Of a DNA stretch of 64,000 nt, positions 1-9,568 are shown piece after piece (the first letter of the stretch is position 1; every line of letters begins with the position of its first letter). The notes below the pieces were generated by a model. That model saw only the letters and a program-made list of their open reading frames with translations, was not told the DNA's origin and made no database searches. Both the position numbers and the translations under genes were made by a program. This stretch comes from Gammaproteobacteria bacterium (GTDB taxonomy: Bacteria > Pseudomonadota > Gammaproteobacteria > Pseudomonadales > Pseudohongiellaceae). The stretch covers positions 558,001 to 622,000 of the forward strand of contig JAHEGE010000001.1 of assembly GCA_024639905.1 (NCBI GenBank), read 5' to 3'.

Positions 1-906
1 GAAGTAACCTTTGCGCTTCTTCTCTTCCATCGAACCCGCCTTGTCGCTATCGATCAGCCTGCCTTGCCGCTCGGAACTGGTAGTGAGCAGCATCTCTTGG
101 ATGATTTCTGGCAGTGTGGTGGCCTTTGATTCTACGGCGCCGGTCAGGGGGTAGCAGCCTAGGGTTCTAAATCGAACAGTCTTTATTTCAACTTTCTGGT
201 CGTCGGCAATCGGCATACGATCGTCGTCTACCATGATGTCGATTCCGCCGATGTTGACGACAGGCCGAGGGGCTGCGAAGTAGAGTGGGACGATCTCGAT
301 CTTATTCAGGTGGATGTACTGCCAGATGTCCAGTTCGGTCCAGTTCGACAGTGGAAATACGCGGATGCTCTCGCCTTTATTAATCTTACTGTTGTATATA
401 TTCCACAGTTCGGGACGCTGGTTCTTTGGGTCCCAACTGTGATTTTGATCGCGGAAGCTAAACACGCGTTCCTTCGCTCGAGATTTCTCTTCGTCGCGAC
501 GCGCACCACCGAAGGCTGCGTCAAATCGGTATTTATTCAGCGCCTGTTTGAGCGCCTGCGTCTTCATGATGTCAGTGTGCTTTTCGCTGCCGTGGGTGAA
601 AGGTCCAACACCAGCAGCGATGCCTTCGGCGTTGGTGTGCACGAGCAAGTCGAGGCCTAGGTTCTTCACGTGCCGATCGCGGAATTCGATCATGTCGCGG
701 AATTTCCACGTGGTGTCGACATGCAGAAGCGGGAAGGGCGGTTTGCCGGGGTAAAAGGCTTTAAGCGCCAGGTGGAGCATGACGGCGGAGTCTTTGCCTA
801 CCGAATAGAGCATTACGGGATTGTCGAATTCGGCGACAACTTCGCGGATTATGTGGATGCTCTCCGCCTCAAGCTGTTTGAGGTGAGTGAGGTTGTAATC
901 GTGCAT
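1..906 (-). CDS. cysD: Sulfate adenylyltransferase subunit 2 (CysD), stop codon just outside window
   Basis: Small subunit of ATP sulfurylase, which forms adenosine 5'-phosphosulfate from sulfate and ATP together with the GTPase CysN during cytoplasmic sulfate assimilation. Translating the minus strand from the ATG at 906 gives an uninterrupted 302-codon frame that starts [19 protein letters not shown] and carries the PP-loop [12 protein letters not shown] near residues 42-53, followed by FYPGKPPFP. The frame reaches base 1 with ...EEKKRKGYF, the usual CysD C-terminus, so only the stop codon is missing. CysN is expected just beyond the left edge. No strong Shine-Dalgarno sequence is visible. 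Confidence 0.96.
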   Translation of the reverse strand, partial: MHDYNLTHLKQLEAESIHIIREVVAEFDNPVMLYSVGKDSAVMLHLALKAFYPGKPPFPLLHVDTTWKFRDMIEFRDRHVKNLGLDLLVHTNAEGIAAGVGPFTHGSEKHTDIMKTQALKQALNKYRFDAAFGGARRDEEKSRAKERVFSFRDQNHSWDPKNQRPELWNIYNSKINKGESIRVFPLSNWTELDIWQYIHLNKIEIVPLYFAAPRPVVNIGGIDIMVDDDRMPIADDQKVEIKTVRFRTLGCYPLTGAVESKATTLPEIIQEMLLTTSSERQGRLIDSDKAGSMEEKKRKGYF

Positions 907-978
907 AGCAAGGAGCCTAGATGAGGTGCTAGGAAGAGGTTGAGGTGTTTCTGACGAGCCCGCGGGATCTGGTGAGTG

Positions 979-1428
979 CTAGTCGTCTTTCGGTGCAGGC
1001 TTTTCTAAGCCGAAACCCTCTGCCAAGGCCCCTTTCTGCTCGGGGCTTGCCTTGGCGGCGTAATCCTTGGGCGGAATAAGTGCGCCTAATTCGTCATCGG
1101 TGTCTTCGCCCTTCGCCGCATCGAAGCCGGCGTCGGTCTTGGAAGGGAGAAGCTTGCCCGCGACTTCTTCGGGGCATAGATCCTGCGCGCCGCTAGCGAG
1201 GTGTTCATAGACCTCTCTGTAGCTTTCTGTCATGTGATGGACGAGGTCCGCCGTCATGCTGAAATGATCGCTGACATTGTCGCGGTAGCGCCGCTCCGCG
1301 TCGGCGGCTTCGCGAAGCTCAGCCTCGAGCTCGCGCACGCGTGTGGGTTGCGCGCTGAGACGACCACCTATCAAGAGTCCGATGATAACGCCTGCGAGTA
1401 GGCTGCTTGCCACGATAATCCAAGTCAT
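979..1428 (-). CDS. zapG: ZapG/YhcB (DUF1043) inner-membrane cell-division/envelope protein
   Basis: A DUF1043 protein; members sit in the inner membrane and link division, envelope growth and the Z-ring. The frame is open back to 1563, but I place the start at the ATG at 1428 because a GAGGAA ribosome site precedes it and the product then begins MTWIIVASSLLAGVIIG, the usual short N-terminal membrane anchor (about residues 2-22). A charged, probably coiled-coil segment follows (RVRELEAELREAADAERRY), then the conserved HFSMTADLVHHMTESYREVYEHLA stretch given here in two parts: HFSMTADLVHHM and TESYREVYEHLA. The tail is acidic and low in complexity. Length is 149 aa. It is divergent from zapE. 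Confidence 0.88.
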   Translation of the reverse strand: MTWIIVASSLLAGVIIGLLIGGRLSAQPTRVRELEAELREAADAERRYRDNVSDHFSMTADLVHHMTESYREVYEHLASGAQDLCPEEVAGKLLPSKTDAGFDAAKGEDTDDELGALIPPKDYAAKASPEQKGALAEGFGLEKPAPKDD

Positions 1429-1635
1429 AGGAAGTTCCTCGTAAAGAGGCGACGAGTATAGCGCACTCAACCACGTAGTTTGAAGGTTGGCGTAGATGCC
1501 GGCTGAGAGCTGCCGTACAATCTGACGCGGGTTTGCGCGGCATGGTAATAAGCTAATGCGCAATCATTCTAACTGCGCTGTGGATCAGGTTTCGTCGGGG
1601 TTACAGCGAAGCGTTGGGTAATAAGGATTTTTCAA

Positions 1636-2769
1636 GTGTCGGAAACAAAGCGCGGCGCCGCGCATGCCAGTCTCTCTGCTCGTTATTCCGCAGATGTGCA
1701 GTCTGGAAGAGTCGCAGCGGACGATGAGCAGCGGCGTGTTATCACCATTCTTGAGCGCCTAGCCGCTGACCTGCATAGCGCATGCGAGGATCGGCGCGGC
1801 TGGTTCGCGCGCATGCAAGGCCTGTTCGTTAGTCGAGCGGCGGCCGTGCCGTTGGGTGTCTACCTGTGGGGCGGTGTTGGGCGGGGTAAAACCTACCTCA
1901 TGGACTTGTTTTTCGATTCTCTCGAAGGCATACCATCGAGACGAACGCATTTTCATCGCTTCATGCAAGGCATTCATGCTCGCCTCACTAGCTTGCAAGG
2001 GGAGAAAAACCCCTTGGAAATCATCGCTGCCGAAATAGCCGCAGAGACTCGGGTGTTATGTTTCGATGAGTTCTTCGTTCAGGATATCGCCGATGCGATG
2101 ATTCTCGCTGGGCTGTTGGAGGCCTTGTTCGGTGCAGGGGTTGTGCTCGTGACCACATCGAATATCGAGCCCTCCGGGCTTTATCGCAATGGCCTGCAGC
2201 GCGCACGCTTTCTGCCAGCGATCGCCCTCTTGGAGCAGAAGACTGAGGTCGTGGAAATCCGTGTGGGTGCCGATTACCGATTGCGTAACCTCGAACAGGC
2301 GACGCTGTATCACAGCCCAGCCGACGCCGTGGCCGAATCCGCTATGGCCGCAAGCCTGAGCGACCTGGTGGCGAGAGAGTCGCATTTGCGTGCTGGCGGC
2401 TCGATAGAGCTCCTCGGGCGCGAACTCGCCATCCGTAAAGAGGGAGAGGGTGTCGTGTGGTTCGACTTCGGGGCGCTCTGTGATGGCCCCCGCAGCGCCT
2501 TCGACTATGTAGAGCTCGCGCGGCTCTTTCACACCGTGCTCCTTAGTGGGATTCCGCGCTTCGACGAGGCAAATAATGACCAGGCGCGGCGATTTATCAA
2601 TTTGATAGACGAATTATACGACCGCCGAGTGAAGCTCATTGCCAGTGGCGCTGAGCCGATATTGGGCCTCTATCAGGGGACGAGTCTGCGCTTTGAGTTC
2701 GAGCGCACGGCCTCAAGGTTGCTCGAGATGCAGTCCACTGAGTACCTAGGAGCCGCACACCGTGCCTGA
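1636..2769 (+). CDS. zapE: Cell-division ATPase ZapE (AFG1 family)
   Basis: AFG1-like P-loop ATPase; in E. coli ZapE associates with the Z-ring late in constriction and under stress. The 377-aa product has Walker A GGVGRGKT at residues 79-86, a Walker B-type LCFDEF at 141-146 followed by FVQD, and the sensor-like TTSN motif near 178, all in family order. Start is GTG at 1636, with AAGGA about eight bases upstream. It lies between divergent zapG and the separately promoted rplM. Length is normal for the family (about 365-390 aa). Confidence 0.94.
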   Translation: MSETKRGAAHASLSARYSADVQSGRVAADDEQRRVITILERLAADLHSACEDRRGWFARMQGLFVSRAAAVPLGVYLWGGVGRGKTYLMDLFFDSLEGIPSRRTHFHRFMQGIHARLTSLQGEKNPLEIIAAEIAAETRVLCFDEFFVQDIADAMILAGLLEALFGAGVVLVTTSNIEPSGLYRNGLQRARFLPAIALLEQKTEVVEIRVGADYRLRNLEQATLYHSPADAVAESAMAASLSDLVARESHLRAGGSIELLGRELAIRKEGEGVVWFDFGALCDGPRSAFDYVELARLFHTVLLSGIPRFDEANNDQARRFINLIDELYDRRVKLIASGAEPILGLYQGTSLRFEFERTASRLLEMQSTEYLGAAHRA

Positions 2770-2794
2770 CTCCAGTAAATCATTCTAAATTCGC

Positions 2795-2823
2795 TTGAAA
2801 GATCGAAAATGCTCCGGTAGTAT
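2795..2823 (+). promoter_or_regulatory. Sigma-70 promoter for rplM-rpsI
   Basis: TTGAAA at 2795-2800 and TAGTAT at 2818-2823, separated by exactly 17 bases, lie 36 bases upstream of the rplM start and after the zapE stop. Transcription would start near 2830, leaving a leader of only about 29 bases. Seen in sequence; promoter activity is inferred. Confidence 0.7.
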
Positions 2824-2858
2824 TCGCCCTCCTCAAAGTAAAGACCGATGACTAATCG

Positions 2859-3287
2859 ATGAAGACTTACAGCGCGAAAACAAACGAAGTAGATCAGGCT
2901 TGGCTCCTGGTCGATGCCGAAGGCCAAACACTAGGCAGGATGGCGGCTGAAATAGCCCTACGCCTCCGCGGCAAGCACAAGCCGGAATTCACCGCACACA
3001 TCGACACGGGCGACTTCATAGTCGTCGTTAATGCCGAAAAAGTGCAGGTAACTGGCAACAAGGCGAAAGATAAGATTTACCATGCTCACTCGGGTTATCC
3101 CGGTGGTCTGAAGTCGATCTCTTTCGAGAAGCTCATTGAGCGAGCTCCCGAGCGAGTGATTCAGAACGCAGTGAAGGGTATGCTGCCGAAGAATGCGCTA
3201 GGTCGTGCGATGTTCAAGAAGCTCAAGGTCTATGCCGGTGGCGAGCATCCTCACGGTGCCCAGCAGCCGCAAGCCGTTCAATTTTAA
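2859..3287 (+). CDS. rplM: 50S ribosomal protein L13
   Basis: Large-subunit ribosomal protein that binds 23S rRNA early in assembly. The 142-aa product starts [20 protein letters not shown] and contains the family features [19 protein letters not shown] and, near the end, [10 protein letters not shown]. Length equals that of E. coli L13. It is the first gene of the usual L13-S9 pair, 17 bases upstream of rpsI. The start is taken at the only well-placed ATG; the region just before it has no obvious Shine-Dalgarno sequence, which is unusual for a highly expressed gene. Confidence 0.98.
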   Translation: MKTYSAKTNEVDQAWLLVDAEGQTLGRMAAEIALRLRGKHKPEFTAHIDTGDFIVVVNAEKVQVTGNKAKDKIYHAHSGYPGGLKSISFEKLIERAPERVIQNAVKGMLPKNALGRAMFKKLKVYAGGEHPHGAQQPQAVQF

Positions 3288-3304
3288 GAGGTTAGCTTAG
3301 CTAT

Positions 3305-3697
3305 ATGACTACTACGCAATACTACGGAACGGGTCGTCGTAAGACCTCGACTGCGAGGGTCTACCTCAAGAGTGGCAGCGGTGCTATCACCGTAAACAAG
3401 CGTCCTCTCGATGGTTATTTTGGCCGCGAAGTTGCACGCATGATCGTGCGCCAGCCACTTGAGCTAGTTGAGATGATCGAGAAATTCGATATCAACGTTA
3501 CCGTTCGTGGTGGTGGTAGCTTCGGTCAAGCCGGCGCGATTCGTCACGGTATCACGCGCGCGCTCATGGAATACGATCAAGAGCTCAAGCCTACGCTGCG
3601 TAAAGCAGGGTTCGTAACGCGTGATGCGCGTGAAGTTGAGCGTAAGAAGGTTGGCCTACGCAAAGCGCGTAAGAAGCCGCAGTTCTCCAAGCGTTAA
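3305..3697 (+). CDS. rpsI: 30S ribosomal protein S9
   Basis: Small-subunit protein whose C-terminal tail reaches the P-site tRNA. The 130-aa product has [16 protein letters not shown] at the N-terminus, the central [19 protein letters not shown], and the conserved basic tail ending KKPQFSKR with terminal Lys-Arg. A GAGG-type ribosome site sits about 10 bases before the ATG. It is co-transcribed with rplM and followed by a strong intrinsic terminator. Confidence 0.98.
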   Translation: MTTTQYYGTGRRKTSTARVYLKSGSGAITVNKRPLDGYFGREVARMIVRQPLELVEMIEKFDINVTVRGGGSFGQAGAIRHGITRALMEYDQELKPTLRKAGFVTRDAREVERKKVGLRKARKKPQFSKR

Positions 3698-3729
3698 GTC
3701 GGCGCTCCTCCGGAGCCTGCGACAAAAGC

Positions 3730-3766
3730 AACGCCGCCCTCGATTCTCGAGCGCGGCGTTTTTTTT
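3730..3766 (+). terminator. Rho-independent terminator after rpsI
   Basis: A 14-bp stem with one mismatch (left arm 3730-3743, right arm 3747-3760) around a 3-base loop TTC is followed by a run of Ts through 3766. It closes the rplM-rpsI operon. The remainder of the 333-bp gap 3698-4030 holds this terminator, an AT-rich stretch and the petA promoter; no gene is seen there. Confidence 0.93.
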
Positions 3767-3836
3767 GGAAAATATTTTTTGATCTATTTTATGCTTTGAT
3801 TTCAATCAGCTAGTCGCAAAATAGCGAGAGGTCTGC

Positions 3837-3865
3837 TTGATAAAATGGCAGACTTTGACTATGAT
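3837..3865 (+). promoter_or_regulatory. Sigma-70 promoter for petA-petBC
   Basis: TTGATA (3837-3842) and TATGAT (3860-3865), each matching consensus at 5 of 6 positions, have 17-bp spacing. The predicted start near 3872 gives a leader of about 160 bases before the GTG of petA. Confidence 0.72.
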
Positions 3866-4030
3866 TGCCGCGGTTTGCTAACCCGCAATGGACGCTGCAT
3901 CCAAATCGACAGATTACTCGCCCCATTTCTATGCTGGTGCTGAGTCGGAGCTCGCTTCGACTGCGCCGCAGAAGAGCTCGAGGCGAGCGCGAATACATTC
4001 TATTTAAGCTAGCTCTCGAGGAGAAAAACG

Positions 4031-4633
4031 GTGACTGACAACAGCGCGAATGTTGGCCGTAGACGGTTCTTAGTAGGTTCGACTTCAGCGGTTGGTGCCG
4101 TTGGTGTGGTAGGCGCAGCGGTGCCATTCGTAGGTTCATGGAATCCCAGCGCGAAGGCGCGTGCAGCAGGTGCGCCAGTGCGCATCGATGTGAGCCGCCT
4201 TCAAGAAGGCGAGATGCTTGGCCCGATCCCCGCCTGGCGCGGCCGTCCTATATTTATAGTCAAGCGCAGCGAAGCCCTGCTCTCGGCACTCAACGAAGAC
4301 CCCGATCGCCTCACGGATCCCGATTCGCAGGAGCCTGAGCAGCCGGGTTACGCCCAAAACGAATTTCGTTCGCGCCGTCCCGACCTCATGGTCTTGGTCG
4401 GCCTCTGTCCGCACCTTTTCTGTTCGCCGACTCCGCACATCGAGCTCAAGCCGCAGCCCTTCGATGAAGAATGGCGCGGAGGCTTCTTCTGCCCGTGTCA
4501 CGGTTCGCGCTTCGACTTGGCTGGCCGCGTTTACAGCGGATCGCCTTCGTCGCGCAACATGGAAGTACCCCCTTATTCTTACGAAGACGATAATGTTCTA
4601 GTCATTGGTATCGACGAGGAGACAGCAGCATGA
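4031..4633 (+). CDS. petA: Ubiquinol-cytochrome c reductase Rieske iron-sulfur subunit
   Basis: Rieske protein of the bc1 complex: it carries one electron from ubiquinol at the Qo site to cytochrome c1. The 200-aa product starts at GTG 4031 behind GAGGAGAAA. A twin-arginine-type N-terminus (GRRRFLVGS) runs into one hydrophobic anchor (about residues 15-35). Cluster box II is CPCHGSRFD (ligands C154, H157). Box I reads C126-P-H128-L-F-C131 instead of the usual CTHLGC: ligand spacing and both disulfide cysteines (C131, C156) are intact, but the Thr and Gly positions are replaced. The stop overlaps the petBC start by 4 bp (ATGA). Confidence 0.97.
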   Translation: MTDNSANVGRRRFLVGSTSAVGAVGVVGAAVPFVGSWNPSAKARAAGAPVRIDVSRLQEGEMLGPIPAWRGRPIFIVKRSEALLSALNEDPDRLTDPDSQEPEQPGYAQNEFRSRRPDLMVLVGLCPHLFCSPTPHIELKPQPFDEEWRGGFFCPCHGSRFDLAGRVYSGSPSSRNMEVPPYSYEDDNVLVIGIDEETAA

Positions 4634-6666
4634 GTGAAGCCAACAAGCCAGGTCTCCTGATCGGAGCACTCATCGGAGTCCGCGATTGGACCGACGCCAG
4701 ACTGCCTATAATGACAGCCTGGAAGAAGCACATGAGCGAATACTACGCTCCTAAGAACTTCAATTTCTGGTACTACTTCGGCATTCTATCGATGGTGGTA
4801 CTCGTGATTCAGCTGCTCTCGGGCATCTGGCTCACCATGAACTATACCGCTAGTGCCGAAGCGGCATTCGCCTCCGTCGAATACATCATGCGCGACGTCG
4901 ACTACGGGTGGATTCTGCGTTACATCCATTCGACAGGCGCCTCGGCGTTCTTCGCCGTAGTTTACCTGCACATGTTCCGCGGCATGATGTACGGCTCGTA
5001 CCAAAAGCCACGTGAGCTCATCTGGGTATTCGGCATGGCCATTTACCTCGTGCTGATGATGGAAGGTTTCCTCGGTTACGTCCTACCATGGGGACAGATG
5101 TCTTACTGGGGCGCGAACGTGATCGTGTCACTTGCAGGCGCCATCCCGGTTATCGGCGACGACCTGCTCGTGTGGGTACGTGGTGACTACCTCATCTCCG
5201 GCGCGACGCTCAACCGCTTCTTCGCGCTGCATGTCGTAGCATTGCCCATCGTGTTGATTGCACTGGTGGTATTGCATATCTTGGCGCTGCATGAAGTGGG
5301 TTCGAACAACCCCGACGGTGTCGACATCAAGAAGAATAAGGGCCCAGACGGCGTGCCTCTTGATGGCGTCCCGTTCCACCCTTACTACACGCTGTATCAC
5401 GATCTCGCTGGAATAGTCCTGTTCCTCTTCGTGTTCTGTGCGATCGTATTCTTTGCGCCTGAAATGGGCGGTTACTTCCTTGAAATCGCTAACTTCCAAG
5501 AAGCCGATTCACTGAAGACGCCTGAACACGTGCCACCGGTGTGGTATTACACGCCGTTCTATTCGATGCTGCGCGCGGTGACTTATCCGCTATTCGGAAT
5601 CGATGCGAAGTTCTGGGGTATGCTTGTCATGTTCGGCGCTATCGCCATCCTCTTTGTTTTGCCATGGCTCGATAAGAGCCCGGTAAAATCGATTCGTTAC
5701 AAGGGTAAATTTAGCCGATTCGCACTTCTCGCTTTCGTTGTTGCGTTCCTGATTCTAGGCGTGCTCGGCACTCAGTCGGTGAGCCCGGCGAAGACCTTGC
5801 TTGCGCAGCTGATGACACTGGTTTACTTCGGTTACTTCTTCGCGATGCCGTGGTACACGCGCGCTGAGACGACTGCAACTCCACCAGAGAGGGTGACGGG
5901 GCGATTCATCACCATTCCCCAGCTCCTCGGAACGCTGTTGCTTATTGCTGCCTTAGTCGTCATCCCTCTGATGCTGACCAACACGGCGCATGCCTCTGAA
6001 TCTAGCAATGTCGCGCTAGAGCATGTTGAGACGAGCTTCGAGGACAAGGGCTCTCTGCAGCGCGGTTGGGGTACTTACATGAATTACTGCGCGGGTTGCC
6101 ACGAGCTCGGCTACGCGCGCTACGCGCGTACCGCCGAAGACCTCGAGCTCGACACCCAGCTTGTGGAAGCAAATATGATTTTCGACGACGCATCGATTGG
6201 TGATCTCATGACCAATGCGATGAGCGACGACGATTCTAAAGTCTGGTTCGGCGCTGCTCCACCAGACCTGACGCTCATCGGGCGAGTTCGCAAGCCCGAC
6301 TGGCTTTACACCTACATGAAGTCTTTCTACAACGACCCCTCACGGCCACTCGGCGCGAACAACTCGCTTTTCGCCAACGTGGGTATGCCCAACGTCTTGC
6401 ACGGGCTGCAGGGTGATGTCGTGTGCGACGACCATGGAAGCAACGATCCAACCCAGTGCGAGCTGACGCATATCGATGGCACTGGCAGCTTAAGTGCTGA
6501 AGAATTCGATCAGACAGTCGCAGACTTGGTGAACTTCCTGTACTACATCGGTGAGCCTGTGCGTGCGAAGCGTCAATCGATCGGTGTTTGGGTGTTACTG
6601 TTTCTAGGTTTGCTCTATGTGCTCGTCTTCTTCATGAGCCGCGAATTCAGCAAGGACTACCATTAA
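4630..6666 (+). CDS. petBC: Fused cytochrome b - cytochrome c1 polyprotein of the bc1 complex
   Basis: One 678-aa frame encodes both haem subunits of ubiquinol-cytochrome c reductase. Residues 1 to about 430 are cytochrome b: histidine-bearing helices (AFFAVVYLHMFRG and NRFFALHVVALP), the Qo-loop motif as PVWY, and a C-terminus MPWYTR...PPERVTG where cytochrome b normally ends. There is no stop; the frame continues into a signal-peptide-like helix (LLGTLLLIAALVVIPLML) with a likely cleavage site TAHA|SES after residue 455. Cytochrome c1 follows: haem motif CAGCH (C487, C490, H491), an axial-Met region NVGMPNVLHG, and a C-terminal anchor IGVWVLLFLGLLYVLVFF. Processing by signal peptidase is inferred by analogy with FbcH of Bradyrhizobium. 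Confidence 0.95.
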   Translation: MSEANKPGLLIGALIGVRDWTDARLPIMTAWKKHMSEYYAPKNFNFWYYFGILSMVVLVIQLLSGIWLTMNYTASAEAAFASVEYIMRDVDYGWILRYIHSTGASAFFAVVYLHMFRGMMYGSYQKPRELIWVFGMAIYLVLMMEGFLGYVLPWGQMSYWGANVIVSLAGAIPVIGDDLLVWVRGDYLISGATLNRFFALHVVALPIVLIALVVLHILALHEVGSNNPDGVDIKKNKGPDGVPLDGVPFHPYYTLYHDLAGIVLFLFVFCAIVFFAPEMGGYFLEIANFQEADSLKTPEHVPPVWYYTPFYSMLRAVTYPLFGIDAKFWGMLVMFGAIAILFVLPWLDKSPVKSIRYKGKFSRFALLAFVVAFLILGVLGTQSVSPAKTLLAQLMTLVYFGYFFAMPWYTRAETTATPPERVTGRFITIPQLLGTLLLIAALVVIPLMLTNTAHASESSNVALEHVETSFEDKGSLQRGWGTYMNYCAGCHELGYARYARTAEDLELDTQLVEANMIFDDASIGDLMTNAMSDDDSKVWFGAAPPDLTLIGRVRKPDWLYTYMKSFYNDPSRPLGANNSLFANVGMPNVLHGLQGDVVCDDHGSNDPTQCELTHIDGTGSLSAEEFDQTVADLVNFLYYIGEPVRAKRQSIGVWVLLFLGLLYVLVFFMSREFSKDYH

Positions 6667-6717
6667 TTCCTAGCCCAGAGGCGTGGATTGATATTCTAAG
6701 GATTGAGAGGAATGACT

Positions 6718-7350
6718 ATGGGTGTGGTTGCTAAGCGGTCGTCGATGACCTTCTACTCGGACGGAACGAGTCACTACAGCCACCGTGTGCGCATTGTGCT
6801 CGCGGAGAAGGGTGTAACCGTAGAGACGGTTGATGTTGATCCGGATAATAAGCCCGAGGATCTCGCTAGCCTCAATCCTTACAATTCACTGCCGACCTTG
6901 GTAGACCGCGACCTCGTCCTCTACGAGGCGGATATTATGATGGAATACTTGGATGAGCGCTTCCCGCACCCACCCTTGTTCCCGGTATATCCCGTCGCGC
7001 GAGCGATGAGCAGGCTCTGGATCTACCGTATCAAGCAGGACTGGTGTCCTTTAGTCGATAAGATTATGGCTAAGGATGGCACCCCGTCACAGTTAGAAAA
7101 GGCGCGTAAAGAGCTGCGTGACAGTCTTGTCTCGATTGCGCCAATCTTTGCTGAGAAGCCCTATTTCATGAGCGATGAGTTCACGATAGTCGATTGCTGT
7201 GTGTTGCCTATTCTTTGGCGCTTACCTGCACTCGGCATCGAGCTGCCGAAGACCAAGGGCTTGAAGCCGCTGCACGACTACCGTGCGCGTCTCTTCGAGC
7301 GCGAGTCTGTGCAGCTGAGTCTCTCAGAACAAGAAAAGGAAATGATCTAG
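6718..7350 (+). CDS. sspA: Stringent starvation protein A
   Basis: GST-fold RNA-polymerase-associated protein that aids stationary-phase and acid/starvation responses. I place the start at ATG 6718 because GAGAGG lies seven bases upstream; the frame is open from a TTG at 6703. The 210-aa product has the thioredoxin-like N-terminal half ([20 protein letters not shown]), ...[18 protein letters not shown] and the characteristic [16 protein letters not shown], then an all-helical C-terminal half. As in E. coli it is immediately followed by sspB. Confidence 0.95.
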   Translation: MGVVAKRSSMTFYSDGTSHYSHRVRIVLAEKGVTVETVDVDPDNKPEDLASLNPYNSLPTLVDRDLVLYEADIMMEYLDERFPHPPLFPVYPVARAMSRLWIYRIKQDWCPLVDKIMAKDGTPSQLEKARKELRDSLVSIAPIFAEKPYFMSDEFTIVDCCVLPILWRLPALGIELPKTKGLKPLHDYRARLFERESVQLSLSEQEKEMI

Positions 7351-7423
7351 CGGGCGATAGCCCCGGTTGATCTGCGGCCCCTTGGGGTGCTGAGAGCCCG
7401 GGGTCGCTAGGAGAGAGTGGCGA

Positions 7424-7840
7424 GTGTCTAAATCGATGACTTCTAGCAGACCCTACCTCGTACGCGGACTCTACGAGTGGATCCTCGATAACGGATGCAC
7501 TCCGCACGTCGTAGTAGATGCTCTATTAGAGGGTGTTGATGTCCCCCAAGAGCATGTCAAAGACGGTCAAATCGTACTGAATGTTTCCCCTGTCGCCGTG
7601 CAAGACTTCGCCATCGACGATCATTTCCTCAGCTTCAGTGGGCGCTTCGCAGGCGTGCCTCGACGCGTGATGGTGCCGATCGGGGCGTTGTTAGGTGTCT
7701 ACGCGCGGGAGAATGGCCAAGGCATGATGTTCGAGGCTGAAACGATAGATCCCCCGCCTGAGCCTTCGGGTACCGAAGCGTCGACGTCTGACGGCGCTGC
7801 AGCACCGTCTAAGAAACCTGCGCTGCGCCTGGTGAAATAG
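7424..7840 (+). CDS. sspB: ClpXP protease specificity-enhancing factor SspB
   Basis: Adaptor that binds ssrA-tagged proteins and delivers them to ClpXP. The 138-aa product begins at GTG 7424 (ATG at 7436 is an alternative) behind AGGAGAG. The SspB substrate-binding fold covers about residues 7-105 (SRPYLVRGLYEWILDNG, HFLSFSGRFAG), then a flexible Pro/Ser/Ala-rich linker, ending in ALRLVK, which matches the ClpX-binding tail. It is downstream of sspA and convergent with dolP; no clear hairpin terminator lies in the 24-bp gap. Confidence 0.95.
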   Translation: MSKSMTSSRPYLVRGLYEWILDNGCTPHVVVDALLEGVDVPQEHVKDGQIVLNVSPVAVQDFAIDDHFLSFSGRFAGVPRRVMVPIGALLGVYARENGQGMMFEAETIDPPPEPSGTEASTSDGAAAPSKKPALRLVK

Positions 7841-7864
7841 GCGTCAGGCACAGACTCGGCGAGC

Positions 7865-9096
<1,232 letters not shown>

Positions 9097-9128
9097 CTAA
9101 GTCTATGAGGATTTATTCGCGCCACTGC

Positions 9129-9509
9129 TCAGTAGAACGCCGATTTTATCCAGTTGATTGTGACCTCGCTCGCCTGTGCGCTGGCTTTCTCGATGCCCAC
9201 GACATCGAAACGGCAATAATGATGTTGGTACTCGCGGTGGGTTTTAAGGTAAACCTGTGCAGCGCGGCGGAGTCGTAATTGTTTTCTCGGTGTAACGGAC
9301 GCGAGCGCGCCGCCGAAGCGATGAGAGGTGCGATAACGCACTTCGATAAAAACAAGTCGCGCGCGAGGGTCGAGTGCTATTAGGTCAATCTCGCCTAGTT
9401 TGCAGCGGAAGTTCTTGTCGACTATGCGCAGGTCATGCCGCTCGACGTGGCGAGCAGCGAGGTCTTCATAGTATCTGCCAATGGCGACGCTAGTGGTGCG
9501 CTCATCCAT
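9129..9509 (-). CDS. yraN: YraN/UPF0102 nuclease-fold protein
   Basis: Small protein with an endonuclease-like (Holliday-resolvase/PD-(D/E)XK-like) fold and unknown cellular role. Family motifs are visible: GRYYEDLAARHVERHDLRIV, GEIDLIALD, and FIEVRYR; the Glu/Asp of the second and Glu-x-Arg of the third match the expected catalytic core. I choose the ATG at 9509, preceded by AGGGGT (126 aa); the frame is open to an ATG at 9539. It lies downstream of lpoA on the same strand. Confidence 0.88.
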   Translation of the reverse strand: MDERTTSVAIGRYYEDLAARHVERHDLRIVDKNFRCKLGEIDLIALDPRARLVFIEVRYRTSHRFGGALASVTPRKQLRLRRAAQVYLKTHREYQHHYCRFDVVGIEKASAQASEVTINWIKSAFY

Positions 9510-9568
9510 GCGCGTGTACCCCTGGTGCTTTATGCGCATCCTGCGCCTTGAAAAGCGGGTCGACGAAC

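Noticed and set aside
5542-5580. Cytochrome b Qo motif PVWY instead of PEWY
   Set aside because: PVWY is a known lineage variant in beta- and gammaproteobacterial bc1 complexes, so not novel in itself.
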